Assembly (NCBI GenBank): GCA_900642245.1
Contig: CAAAJI010000584.1
Span: 1-30,521 of the forward strand
DNA from: Fragilaria radians
Lineage: Eukaryota > Bacillariophyta > Fragilariophyceae > Fragilariales > Fragilariaceae
DNA length: 30,521 nucleotides
Reading direction: 5' to 3'
Numbering within the stretch: the stretch's first letter is position 1; each line of letters begins with the position of its first letter. Positions 8,135 to 18,795 of the stretch are shown here, piece after piece. Both the position numbers and the translations under genes were made by a program. Below the pieces are notes generated by a model. That model made no database searches and was not told the DNA's origin. It saw nothing but the letters and a program-made list of their open reading frames with translations.

Positions 8135-9895
8135 ATGGGAGATTGGATTGGCACAGAAGCTGACATTTCATTTTACTTTGTGATATTTGCCTTCTTGCTT
8201 GCTTTGGTTCTCATCCTTAGTAAGAAATTACATGACTATGCTACCCTATCGTCAATTCTTCCTGAGGTCGGGATGATACTTATTGTGGGAATCATTGCTG
8301 GCACTATTGTAACCATGGTTGCTAAGGACCCAGTCGAAGATGGCGACGGCGACGATCCTATGAAAGGTTTGCTGCTGTTTACTCCTAATGTGTTTTTCAT
8401 TGCGCTCCTTCCTCCAATTATTTTTAACAGCGGCTATCATTTGAGGATTGAGCTTTTTCTCAGACACTTGATTCCAATATGTCTATTTGCATGTATTGGC
8501 ACCATCGTATCCTCGATTGTCATTGGATTGTTACTCAAGGCTGCCGTTTTCTTTGAGATGACGGGAGACTTCAATCCAACTTTGGCCGAGCTCTTCACAT
8601 TTGGAGCATTAATCTCTGCAACTGATACGGTTTCAACACTTGCCATTTTCCAAGCGAAACGAGTTGATCCACATCTCTTTTACCTCGTATTTGGAGAATC
8701 GGGTCTCAATGATGCCGTTAGCTTAGTACTATTTGATTCATTCGCGAACTTCGTGAAGCCTGATAATGGTGTTCATGAAATGGCAGCTGGTATTCCATGG
8801 TTTCTCTTTGAATTTATCGTTGATTTCATCGGAAGCTCTATATTGGGGCTTCTGTCTGGATTGCTTGCAGCGTTTCTTTTGAAGTTGGTTGATATGAGAA
8901 AGTTTCCATTGCTAGAGCTGAGTCTTTACATCCTAATTATGTATGTTCCGTACCTTTTTGCCGAAATAATGCACCTTTCGGGTATTGTCACCATTCTCTT
9001 TACCGGTATCATCGCTCGACGCTACTGCGTTCCAAATCTGTCCTTAATCACACAGGCAAATTCTGATGTCGTCTTTCGCTTGGCTGCACATGTCGCTGAG
9101 GTGTCCATCTTTTTGGAACTAGGCCTTTCGATTTCTGAGCTTCTGGTGCTGGAAAATAAATTTCAGTGGCGATTTATACTCTGGGCAATCTTTTCCTGTT
9201 TGATTGGGCGTGCAGCGAATGTATATCCTATTACATATTTTTTCAATAGATCGCTTCGAAATACTAAGGAAAGCTTGGTCGAAGGTCGAAGTGATGTATG
9301 TGGCCACATTGAAATGGTCGATAAAGACGAAGAGAAGAAGGATGAAGAGAGTATAATTCATCATCAGGTAATCAAATCTACTACTCCGACTAGCCTTCGC
9401 GATATGAAGATAACATGGAATACAGCTCACATGCTATGGTTTTCTGGCTTTCGTGGAGCTGTAGCTTATGCGTGTGTGCGATCGTTTCCTGATGCTTACG
9501 GAAGGCAAACAGAATTCGTTGTGGTGACCATGGTGATTGTGCTTGTCACGGTTTTTTTCTTTGGCGGTACTACAGAATTGATGCTTTATTTGCTTGAAAT
9601 TGATGTAGGTATCGACGAAGACAACTTCATAGAACAATCCCCAAATATGAAGATTTTTTCAGGAAGGATTCGAGAATTCGAAAGTTTTTACGTGCAGAGA
9701 TTTGTAATACGCGATTTTCAGCCACAAGAGCCCGTTTATGGTGATGGTATAATGAGGAATGAATTCTCTGAGCGGCTTGAAACCAATTCGGATTATCAAT
9801 CTCACGTTGAGGTGTCTGAAGCACAGCATCTTGACATTGTTATGAAAATGAAGAAACAGTCTCTTTACGACTATGGATCGCATGGTACACTCTGA
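8135..9895 (+). CDS. Na+/H+ exchanger (CPA1/NHE family), tandem copy 1
   Basis: The 586-residue protein should exchange Na+ (or K+) for H+ across a cell or organelle membrane. About 12 hydrophobic segments fill residues 11-500. Family marks are FFIALLPPIIFNSGYHL (about 87-103), the ion-site region FGALISATDTVSTLAIF (156-172), FGESGLNDAV with the N192-D193 pair, and WFSGFRGAVAYACVRSF. The layout resembles animal NHE8/NHE6-type exchangers. A charged loop (about residues 380-415) separates the last segments, and the tail ends in SLYDYGSHGTL. The expected Pro of the TDPV motif is Thr165. The single exon starts with an ATG at 8135. A diverged tandem copy lies 1.2 kb downstream on the same strand. 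Pump direction and location cannot be told from sequence. Confidence 0.9.
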   Translation: MGDWIGTEADISFYFVIFAFLLALVLILSKKLHDYATLSSILPEVGMILIVGIIAGTIVTMVAKDPVEDGDGDDPMKGLLLFTPNVFFIALLPPIIFNSGYHLRIELFLRHLIPICLFACIGTIVSSIVIGLLLKAAVFFEMTGDFNPTLAELFTFGALISATDTVSTLAIFQAKRVDPHLFYLVFGESGLNDAVSLVLFDSFANFVKPDNGVHEMAAGIPWFLFEFIVDFIGSSILGLLSGLLAAFLLKLVDMRKFPLLELSLYILIMYVPYLFAEIMHLSGIVTILFTGIIARRYCVPNLSLITQANSDVVFRLAAHVAEVSIFLELGLSISELLVLENKFQWRFILWAIFSCLIGRAANVYPITYFFNRSLRNTKESLVEGRSDVCGHIEMVDKDEEKKDEESIIHHQVIKSTTPTSLRDMKITWNTAHMLWFSGFRGAVAYACVRSFPDAYGRQTEFVVVTMVIVLVTVFFFGGTTELMLYLLEIDVGIDEDNFIEQSPNMKIFSGRIREFESFYVQRFVIRDFQPQEPVYGDGIMRNEFSERLETNSDYQSHVEVSEAQHLDIVMKMKKQSLYDYGSHGTL

Positions 9896-11065
9896 TATCT
9901 TCCTTCTCCATATCGTATGAATAAAGTCGAGGACTAGAAAAGGATTCGAAGGCAATGCTAAAGGTCGTTGCGACAAAAGTGCATCAGATTTAAAAATCTT
10001 AATCCAAATTAGAGAATATTATTATACACATCAATCTAAAGATTTAGAATGATAATTGATTCCAATCAAAGTTTTCATTTGAGACAAAAATTAATGACAC
10101 TGTCATTTCAGTCTTAACAGGAAAGGCTCGATTTTTCTCCTTTCCTACTAAGCTTATTTTTGGGGAAACCAACATTGAAGGAAAATAAACAAATTAAAAT
10201 AGGCATTTCGGATGGTATTTTCCCAAATTTGGCAACCGCTCTGTTCCTATATGCTATATTTTCTTTTCCAAGTCACAATAAATGGAGATTTCCATCTACT
10301 TACATCAAACTATACACTCTCTAGTGGTTTCATTTATCGAAATTAGGATTTACATTTCAGAACACAATACATTATGAATATTTATTCTACTCAAGATCAC
10401 GAGATGGTTGACAGGTTTGTCAAAAGATCAAAAAAATGGTATTGATGGTCAAAGACTTTTCTTGTCAAGGCAAAACTCTGGGGAAATTGCTAGGTATTGA
10501 AGGGTCTTGAGGTAATGACCAAGGATGGAATCAACTACGACAAGATCAAGACCAAGGAAAATCTAGTACCGGCTCAGCTTCAGTAGCAAAAATGATCTGT
10601 GTTTTCCAATTATCAAAGCAGTATGCTTACTGAAGGCGATTGCTACATGACAGGGATAATTTTGATATCAAGATTTGAATTTAAAACATTGTCATGATTG
10701 AAGAAAACAAAGAATTGATGAAAAGATGGTTAAGTGCTTAGAATCATTCTTAAGGAGTGGTGGAGGAATCAGAGAATTTTGTCATGAACATTAAGAATAA
10801 TGATCCCTCCCATGTAACTAAGCTGTGTGCCTCAATGAACTGCTGCTTCAACAGAAATAGGAAGTATTTCAGGATTAAGTGAAAATTGTCATTGCGATTG
10901 TTTCTTGATACTAGTTTTTTAAACACGATTGCACGGATGTTCGAGCCGTTTGATCTTCCCTTTACGTAACAACTCCATTTCTAAAATGTCATCGGGAGCA
11001 AGTTCAGATCATTTCTTTTCTTTGTCTTTGAGACCTTCACTTGCGATTTAAGAATTGTGCCAAAC
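9896..11065 (+). other. Spacer between the exchanger copies, with a possible decayed Copia gag
   Basis: No intact gene is present. Between about 10400 and 10880 the plus strand has broken frames with a Copia-gag flavour, for example a block ending GLEVMTKDGINYDKIKTKEN and a later KCLESF. Stops occur every few dozen codons. The match is weak and rests on my memory of gag motif spacing. The rest is AT-rich and featureless and should include the promoter of the second exchanger. Confidence 0.3.
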
Positions 11066-12821
11066 ATGAGCAATATTTCCAGTAGTGAGAAAGGAATCTC
11101 CATTTATTTTGTAATGTTTTCATTCCTCTTGGCTTTGGTTTTGATTCTTAGTAACATGTTACACAAACGACCGTCTCTCACAGCGCGTATTCCAGAGGCT
11201 GGAATGATTCTACTTGTTGGAATAATATCAGGGACATTGATAATGCTTATCTTGAAGCCCAAAATGAATGATGATTCTGCAATCGAGAATTTATTATCTT
11301 TCTCTCCAGAAGTGTTTTTCATGGCACTCTTACCACCAATCATATTCAATAGTGGCTATCACTTACACGGCGAAATATTCCTTCGACATTTTAAACCCAT
11401 ATGTCTCTTTCGCTTGCCTTGGAACTTTGATATCTACAATTGTAATCGGATTGGTGCTCAAGGCAGTTGTTGCTTTAAATGTGACCGGAGACTTTCACCT
11501 CACTTGGGCTGAACTCTTCACTTTTGGGGCCTTACTATCCGCAACGGATCCAGTGTCAACTCTAGCAGTATTCCAGTCAAAGAGGGTCGATCCTCATCTG
11601 TTTTATCTTGTCTTTGGGGAATCTGTAATCAATGACGCAGTTGGTCTCGCGTTGTTTAATGCGTTTTCAAAATTCGTTAAACAGAACAACGAAGTTGATC
11701 AGGTGGCCGCTGGAGTGCTTACATTGTTCTTTCAATTCACGGTTGATTTCGTAGGAAGCTCTGCTTTAGGCTTTTTTGCCGGGTTACTGGCAGCTGGTCT
11801 TTTTAAATTCAATGATATTCGACAATCACCATTACTGGAACTCAGCCTCTACGTTTTAATAATGTATGTTCCCTACCTAATTGCTGACATACTTGACTTG
11901 TCAGGCATAGTTACGATCCTATTTACAGGAGTTGCAGCTCAGAGATATTGCGTTCCTAATTTGTCCCTAGCGACTCAAAATAATGCCGACATTCTCTTTC
12001 GTCTGGCTGCTCACATTGCTGAGACAGCTATATTCTTGGAAATGGGACTCTCAGCTTATTCTACTTTCGCCCTGGGTGGTAATTTTCAATGGCAGTTTTT
12101 TCTATGGGCTATCCTTGCCTGTTTGTTAGCGCGTGCTGTAAATGTCTACCCCATTACATTTTTCTTCAACAGGTATCTCGATACTCAGATGAAAAAAAGA
12201 AGAAAGCCTTACAATGGAAAGCCTGAACTAGTGAACACTGAATTAGCATTAATGGATGAAGGAGATAAGGATCAAATAGATGCCAAGATTTTAGATATTG
12301 ACGAACAGTCCATGCATCCGAGTCAAAGTGACTTGAAAATTGAATGGAAAACAGCACACATGCTCTGGTATTCTGGTCTAAGGGGAGCTGTTGCATATGC
12401 CTGTGTACGATCCTTTCCCGACACTTTTGATCATCAAATGGAACTTGTGGCTGTTACAATGGCTATCATTCTAGTGACAGTCTTTCTTCTTGGTAGCACT
12501 ACAGAAAGTGTCCTTTATCTTTTGAAAATTGCAACCAACGTGGACGAAGACAGTTATATGGCTTGCTCTCAGAATGTACAGACCCTTTCATCTTCCTTTC
12601 TTAAATTTGAAGAAATGTACATTCAAAGGATGGTAATTCGAGATTTTTATCCTTTAAATGGTAATATAGTTCAACTAAATCTCACGTCACCCGAGGAAAT
12701 GCAATCGAATTATCAACATCAAAACGAAATGTCACATTGTGAATTCTCAGTGACAAATCAACAAGAATGTAAGAAAAAAGAATCATTGTATGATTATGGC
12801 TTCCATGAACCCAACAATTAA
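11066..12821 (+). pseudogene. Na+/H+ exchanger (CPA1/NHE family), tandem copy 2, one-base frameshift
   Basis: This copy aligns along its whole length with the exchanger at 8135-9895, including FMALLPPIIFNSGYHL, LSATDPVSTLAVF (here with the usual Pro), GESVINDAVG, WYSGLRGAVAYACVRSF and a final SLYDYGFHEPNN. The frame from ATG 11066 is open only to 11512. Homology moves to the next frame at about 11411, where CTCTTTCGCTTGCC stands in place of the CTCTTTGCTTGCC that the sister gene predicts, one base too many. Without that base the product would be about 584 residues, nearly the sister's 586. Downstream sequence is open to the normal end and well conserved. Either it is a recent pseudogene or the base is an assembly error. 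No GT-AG intron fits. An in-frame GTG at 11057 precedes the ATG. Confidence 0.85.
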
Positions 12822-13358
12822 TTTTGAAAATAAAAAATGTATCCTTGAAATTTGAATGCATGGTTTACTCCTAGTTCTCAGCCTAATTTTTCGTCTTACA
12901 CTTGAGAATCCATAGAAATAGCTTCCTGTAGATTGCTCTCCTTCAGCGAAACCTAGGAGAGGCTTCTCTATAAATCCTGAGTTTCCTATGACAAGATTGT
13001 CCTGTTTTCCCTGAAAAACTGTTTTTGTTGACAATTGGATGAGCATACAAAAAAGCAATTGTGATGAGCAAGAAATTTTTTGTTGATCATCATGTTGTTC
13101 ATCATCCGAGAAAAAGTACAGTAGAAAAAGTGCAGAATTTTCTCACCCCAGTTCTTTTTCAGGCAACATAAGTTACGAATATTTATTTTGCCTAATATTT
13201 CTTTGAGAATGAAAAGGTCGAAGAAACAAACTAATCAACTTCCTATTTATTACTAATTTTGTTTATTTTCTTTCAGTATTTCTATAACAATTCTTCATGC
13301 GTAAACGAGCCAAACTTTATTTTTGGCATTTACAATTTGACCATATTTGCTTGATTTC
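12822..13358. other. Intergenic between convergent genes
   Basis: This 3'-to-3' spacer separates the second exchanger and SKI3. It contains AATAAA-like runs just after the exchanger stop (near 12827) and otherwise nothing I can identify. Confidence 0.4.
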
Positions 13359-16300
13359 TTACAGAACTTCTCTGGCTATTCGAGTCTTTGGCCACATCAT
13401 AAGTGCTCGTTGAACGTCATATTTATTTAGAATGCTCTCCTCAGATGCTTTCTTTGAATTTGAATTAAGGTCCTGATGAACAAGTTTCACGTAGAATCTA
13501 AGGGATAATGCTTCGCTAACATCTCTAGCACATGAACCGCCAGCTTTTTTGTCGCAAACAGATAATATATTCACTGCTCGTTCAGATGCCGTTATCACAG
13601 ACTCGACAAACTTCAGCATGGCCTTTGTTGTTTTAGAGGCCTTGTTTTGTTTTCTAAACAGTTCCATGACGAGGTTTTTCGTCGTTGCAAGCCAGAGTTT
13701 TCCATTCTTTGGATCTTCCATAATCTGAGCTTGAAAATTTCGATCTAAACATTTCTCGTTTATAACTTTTTCTTTCTCAATCGAATTCGATAACTGGGAA
13801 AGAAGCACTGTTTTAACCCGACAGTCATCATGCATATCCAAAGCAACATCCTGAAGCAACTCATCCAAATGAGCCAAGGAACATTGAATCATTTCGTCCT
13901 TCCAAGCAGCAGGCATAATCTTAGACTTATATATGGCTTGCTCTAATTCCATTACAGTATGAATTAGCGACGCTCCTATATCTTCATTGCAATTATTCCC
14001 AACGTATTCAGTCATATAAGCAAAGGATCGTTCCTTCGATTCTACTGAACCCGTTACAGCGCTAGTAATTCCTATCCCCAATTGGGCATACAGATTTTTT
14101 ATGACACGCACAGATGCCTGATAGGCCTCCGAAGCTTGAAGCATGATTCGCATCCTTGCCTCCTCATGAATTTCAGAGTCCATCGATTGTTCTAGCATTA
14201 TCCCTCGGCAAATCCAAATCATAGGAGTATCAGCAATCTGTGTTAGCTCCTCGATGACAGCAAAAGCGGACTCCTGAAGTTTAAATCCAGCATACAATAC
14301 GCTAAGATTCGCCCATGCATCAGATAATGTTTTGTCTAATTGGACAGCTCGGGAAAATGCATGTTGAGCCAGTAGAGGGTTAGAAATAATTAGGGAACTA
14401 CCAAGTCCACACCACGCTGGAGCATGCAAAGGATTAAGCTGAATAGATCGCTTAAAAGTACATGCCGCATTCCCGAAGGCCAACATGGCTTCTTCAGAAC
14501 ATTGCGCCAAAAAAGGAGAATAATTGGCTTTCATACTTGGCTGCTGTCTGTGGCATATCTTTTGAGCCTGATGCAGAATATTTACACCGCAGTCACATGC
14601 CAGTGAGGCTCTTATAAAGGCTAACTCTTCCGTCGCATATTTCTCAGCTAGCTTTTCGGCTCTTAAGTAGAAATCTTCCCCTCGCGATATAAAACTGAGT
14701 TGACTTAGTTCAGACGAAGGCGGTTCAAACCGGTTAACTTTTTCGGCATCCCAATCTTCTACAAAGACACGAGAAGGGAAAGCTGCACCAAAGGTATGGA
14801 TATCACCCAATAACTTTAATGAGCATATAAAGTTGGAATCATAATCTCCTTCCTCAACAATGGCTTCTGAAACTATTGACACCGCGCTGAGTAACGTTTG
14901 TAATGCCCTTTGTGCTTTTCCTTGCATCAGCTCACTTTGAGAGGCGGAAAACAGTGCACAACCTAATCCGTAAGATAACACAGGCAAAAGTACATCATCG
15001 CACTCTCTCCTAGCTGATGTAAATGTGGATATGGCTTCGTCATGTTGGCCAAGCTGGAGCTGGACTTGTGCCCAAAGAATAAGATATGAAGGATTCATTC
15101 GTTCACCAGATAATGACCAGGCAGATTTGAAGGCTCTGATTGCTGCCGTTTGGCGTCCAAGCCGAATATAACACGCAGCGAGCTCACACCACACTGTCGA
15201 ATCTTCAGGAATTTGATCACTATACTCACTTGATGGAGCGTAAAAGCAATGCATGAGATCATGGGATGAAACCATATCTTTACACCTCAGTGCTTCTTGA
15301 AAACAAATCACTGCATTCGCGCTATCATTCTTCACCATGGCGTGATGAATGCCCAAGGCTTTCCAAGCCCAACCATTCAGATGCGATTTTCTCGCGACGG
15401 CATTTCCCAATATCGCTTGAGTGTCGGAAAAATCTGACAGTCGTATGATACCTCGACCAGCCACTGGATGTGACGGCTGGATTTGCAATGCCTTCGAATA
15501 GCAACCAACTGCGCGATTGACATCGCCATTTTCTTCAAACCAATATCCAAGCAGAGCAAAAGGAGGTGCTTTATTAGGATATAGCTTTGCAACTTTTAAA
15601 AGCTGGACTTGAGCAGCCTTGAGAGTACCAGGACTTTGTGCATCCATAGGAAAAAAGGCAACACGCATTCGAAATAAACCCATGGCCATTGCTGCATCGA
15701 AATCATTAGGCGTATCTTCCATGGCAGCCAGAAGTAATGATTCCGCTTCAGATGGCTTCCCATTTCTTAGCATTGCTTCCGCTGTCAGTTGTCGGGAGAA
15801 GCTTCTGTGGAATCTTCTTATCGGCTCAAATGTATTTAATGAGATCATACAGAATGATATAGTCTTTGGTAATTTTATTTCATTCGTTTCGCGGAGGCTT
15901 GAAATTGCATTTTCCTCTGCGGTACCGAGCAAAGACTCACATGAGTCGGCATTCTCGGATGAGTCTGTTAGGGCAAGTCGGGATAAGCCAAGTAAGCAAT
16001 GAGACCTGACTATCTGCACGTGAATTCTAATTTTTAATTCAGATGCCTGTGAAAAGACACGTTGGTATATCTCCTTAGCACTTTTGTTGAGACCGCTCCC
16101 AAGGACTCCCGATTCTGCATCAGCTTCAGCTATATCTAAGATGAGAGCCTCTAGCTTGGATGTTTTACGCCCAAAGCTAGTAACTGCATTGGTAAGGGAC
16201 AATCTAGCAATTTTAATCAACGTTCTTGCTTGAGCTAATGTACAATGACACCAAGGAGTGTGTTGAAAACCGGACCATACGTCCAAAAGAAAGAGGAATA

Positions 16301-17972
16301 TTGTACCGTACCGTGCAACAGCAGATGTGTTTGTTTCTGCAAGCGTGGCAAGTTCTAGTGCTTTATCGGCCTGTTCTTGAGTTGGAGGATACCCTTCCGT
16401 TAATCGAATAAATGTATTTAAGGAAATCATTGCACAATCACGTGTAACTTGCTTGTTTTGGTTTCCACCATAAATCCCGTTTATTAGATTTTCATCACCA
16501 TCCTTTTTGGATGACATTGTATTATCAATGGATGCTTTCTTAGACAAAGCACAGATAAAGTTGCAAGTGAACTTTATTAAAGATAGTTGTATTCCATCGA
16601 AATCAACACTACTCTTCATCCATAAGGAGAATGACAATACTAGGGCACAACCTTCTAGCATAGCAACAGCGGATAGATGCATCTGATTCAATAAATCAAT
16701 AATATGATTATTGTCTGCTTCTTCATCGACGCCAATACTTTGAGACTCTGATATGGCCAGAAGGACTGGATGGACAGTGAAGTATAGCGCGTCGTAAGAA
16801 GCCTTTACATGACTTTGCGAAAGTGATGACTTTGGCTTCAGAGCCTCTAATCCTATGACTTGCGATAATTCTTCTAAACGTGTCACACATCTTGCGAATG
16901 TTTCAGACGCGTACGCAACCATATTTGAGGATTCTCTGATACTGCTTAATAAATGATCTCTAAGCTCCGAAACTGATTTGTCTAAGTGATCTTCATCATC
17001 AACCTTGGATATCCAAATATCGCGTCGAGCATTCGCTATGCAGGATTCTAACGACACTACTGCACCTCGATTCTTAGCTGCATTCAATTGTTGCTGTGCT
17101 AGGTCATGTACTGAAAGTTCTTCAAACTCTAGCAGTATCCGACAATCGAGGATCCTATAGTGAAGGACTCCGTCTGGCTCGAGCATGGATAAATCACACT
17201 GATACAGAGTCATCTGGGCTTGCTTCACATCTTTTTGAGGGACCGGACGATATGGTGACACGAAGACTTCACTGACGGCTTGTACTTCTTCGATTTGGTT
17301 CGACAAAAGGCACTCAACTAAACGCAGTGTCAACTCAGCGACACGTTTGGGATTATTTTTTGCTTTTGCTATTCGTATCAACTGACTGATAGGGTAAGCT
17401 GCCGAAAGAGGATGTGGAATATCTTCTAGTCGCGCCAATATTACATCCATGGTCCTTTTCCACATTTGCGGTGGATCGGGTTGGAAGGACGCCGCTCGAA
17501 GAAAGTATCCCTCCGATAGAATTAGTAATTTTTGTCGTTGTGCTTCTTGTGACTCATCCGAGAAAATCTGCAAAAGAATCATGAGACGGCTGTCATGAAC
17601 ATCTTGGCATCGAGCCATTGCTGAGGACAGGTGGTGCGTGGTTAAACTCAAGTCTTTTTCCTGCAGGACTACAACCGTCGCAAGCTTCTCGGCAACCATG
17701 CCAGCCATGGCAGATGATCCCGCCAACAAAGGTTTTGGAAGTGATGAAGAAGAATCGAGTAACGTCTTCCCAGCTGTGGAACGAATGGCATCAACGATCT
17801 TGGAAGCGTCATCTTGACAAGTCGCTATGGGGATGACACCTCGTTGCAAGATTTCTAACAAAGCTAAAGCATTGGATAAAGTTGAAACTGATACATCGGC
17901 ATCACCACAATCAAGTACATCTTCTTTGATCTTTCCCAAGAAACCCTTGACCTTGAGTGCCGAGACAGACAT
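13359..17972 (-). CDS. SKI3: SKI3/TTC37-like TPR scaffold of the Ski complex
   Basis: SKI3 scaffolds the cytoplasmic Ski complex with the SKI2 helicase and SKI8, feeding mRNA to the exosome for 3'-5' decay. The product is 1537 residues, close to human TTC37 (about 1564), and uninterrupted. Helical repeats occur throughout. Clear TPRs include APPFALLGYWFEENGDVNRA, WAWKALGIHHAMVKNDSANA, VWCELAACYIRLGRQTAAIR and, further on, PAWCGLGSSLIISNPLLAQH followed by DAWANLSVLYAGFKLQESAF. The block CSLKLLGDIHTFG after a long helical stretch matches the same point of TTC37 (CLWKLAGD). The N-terminal half is less conserved. The start at 17972 is the first ATG; the frame runs 17 codons further without one. 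No SKI2 or SKI8 gene is nearby. Confidence 0.85.
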   Translation of the reverse strand: MSVSALKVKGFLGKIKEDVLDCGDADVSVSTLSNALALLEILQRGVIPIATCQDDASKIVDAIRSTAGKTLLDSSSSLPKPLLAGSSAMAGMVAEKLATVVVLQEKDLSLTTHHLSSAMARCQDVHDSRLMILLQIFSDESQEAQRQKLLILSEGYFLRAASFQPDPPQMWKRTMDVILARLEDIPHPLSAAYPISQLIRIAKAKNNPKRVAELTLRLVECLLSNQIEEVQAVSEVFVSPYRPVPQKDVKQAQMTLYQCDLSMLEPDGVLHYRILDCRILLEFEELSVHDLAQQQLNAAKNRGAVVSLESCIANARRDIWISKVDDEDHLDKSVSELRDHLLSSIRESSNMVAYASETFARCVTRLEELSQVIGLEALKPKSSLSQSHVKASYDALYFTVHPVLLAISESQSIGVDEEADNNHIIDLLNQMHLSAVAMLEGCALVLSFSLWMKSSVDFDGIQLSLIKFTCNFICALSKKASIDNTMSSKKDGDENLINGIYGGNQNKQVTRDCAMISLNTFIRLTEGYPPTQEQADKALELATLAETNTSAVARYGTIFLFLLDVWSGFQHTPWCHCTLAQARTLIKIARLSLTNAVTSFGRKTSKLEALILDIAEADAESGVLGSGLNKSAKEIYQRVFSQASELKIRIHVQIVRSHCLLGLSRLALTDSSENADSCESLLGTAEENAISSLRETNEIKLPKTISFCMISLNTFEPIRRFHRSFSRQLTAEAMLRNGKPSEAESLLLAAMEDTPNDFDAAMAMGLFRMRVAFFPMDAQSPGTLKAAQVQLLKVAKLYPNKAPPFALLGYWFEENGDVNRAVGCYSKALQIQPSHPVAGRGIIRLSDFSDTQAILGNAVARKSHLNGWAWKALGIHHAMVKNDSANAVICFQEALRCKDMVSSHDLMHCFYAPSSEYSDQIPEDSTVWCELAACYIRLGRQTAAIRAFKSAWSLSGERMNPSYLILWAQVQLQLGQHDEAISTFTSARRECDDVLLPVLSYGLGCALFSASQSELMQGKAQRALQTLLSAVSIVSEAIVEEGDYDSNFICSLKLLGDIHTFGAAFPSRVFVEDWDAEKVNRFEPPSSELSQLSFISRGEDFYLRAEKLAEKYATEELAFIRASLACDCGVNILHQAQKICHRQQPSMKANYSPFLAQCSEEAMLAFGNAACTFKRSIQLNPLHAPAWCGLGSSLIISNPLLAQHAFSRAVQLDKTLSDAWANLSVLYAGFKLQESAFAVIEELTQIADTPMIWICRGIMLEQSMDSEIHEEARMRIMLQASEAYQASVRVIKNLYAQLGIGITSAVTGSVESKERSFAYMTEYVGNNCNEDIGASLIHTVMELEQAIYKSKIMPAAWKDEMIQCSLAHLDELLQDVALDMHDDCRVKTVLLSQLSNSIEKEKVINEKCLDRNFQAQIMEDPKNGKLWLATTKNLVMELFRKQNKASKTTKAMLKFVESVITASERAVNILSVCDKKAGGSCARDVSEALSLRFYVKLVHQDLNSNSKKASEESILNKYDVQRALMMWPKTRIAREVL

Positions 17973-18795
17973 TCTCTTGAATAATGGAGGTTTCGTTTGT
18001 TGACAATTTCTTACCCAATCCAAAAAAATAAATTAAATTTGGATTAGGTTTTGCTACCTTAAACACATTATTTCCACACCCAAACAAATTCTTAAACCTT
18101 TAACTATCCTTTAAGTTCAGCAAGATAGTAAGCTGCGGTATACTTTTTAGTGTGAAACTTATTTTGCCTATAGAATGAGTGATCTTATAACAATAAGATA
18201 TTCAAAGTTTACAGGGATGCTGGAAGAATTGTTGTGATAGAGGGATCGGTTTTTGTCAGGGAAAAGCTGTCTAAAACCAAAGATTCTCTTCCAATAAATC
18301 AATTGGTACCCCAAACGCATAAAGATGTTGATGTGAACACTGAAGAATGCTAGAAAATTCTTAAGGTAATTGATTTGAATGCGATTGCCTAGACTTGTCA
18401 ATCCACGTAAGCCAATGGTAACGTTGATCAAGAAAATTATTCCAAGGAAAAATGAGCATGTGATTTGGATTGTTATGCTATTCTTGATTAGTTTTATTGA
18501 ACCTAATGCTCTCAACACTTTTATATATTCTCCAATGCCTTATTGCTATCCACACAAAAAAGAAAATTGCAACTCGAGGGAACTAGTGGGATAATTTATT
18601 GTTTGTCATCAAAGCTCATGAGTGAACCATTGATGAGGGGAAAGATAGCGAATAAATTCTTTCAAATTAAACTTTCGTTGTTGATTCATCTTTCTTCTAA
18701 TTGTGCTTCCCTGATACCATTTCACATCAACTCGCCATAGAAGATTCTACATAACGTATTCATGGGTTATATTATCTTTAGTTTTTTGCCTTATT
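17973..18795. other. Intergenic upstream of SKI3
   Basis: AT-rich sequence containing the SKI3 promoter and the 3' flank of the next gene. Small hydrophobic frames exist on both strands (18168-18518 minus, lacking an ATG at its 5' end; 18379-18594 plus). Neither looks like a real gene. Confidence 0.4.

Noticed and set aside
18168..18518. Hydrophobic minus-strand frame of 116 codons
   Set aside because: It has no ATG at its 5' end, lies in AT-rich spacer where hydrophobic frames arise by chance, and shows no motif.
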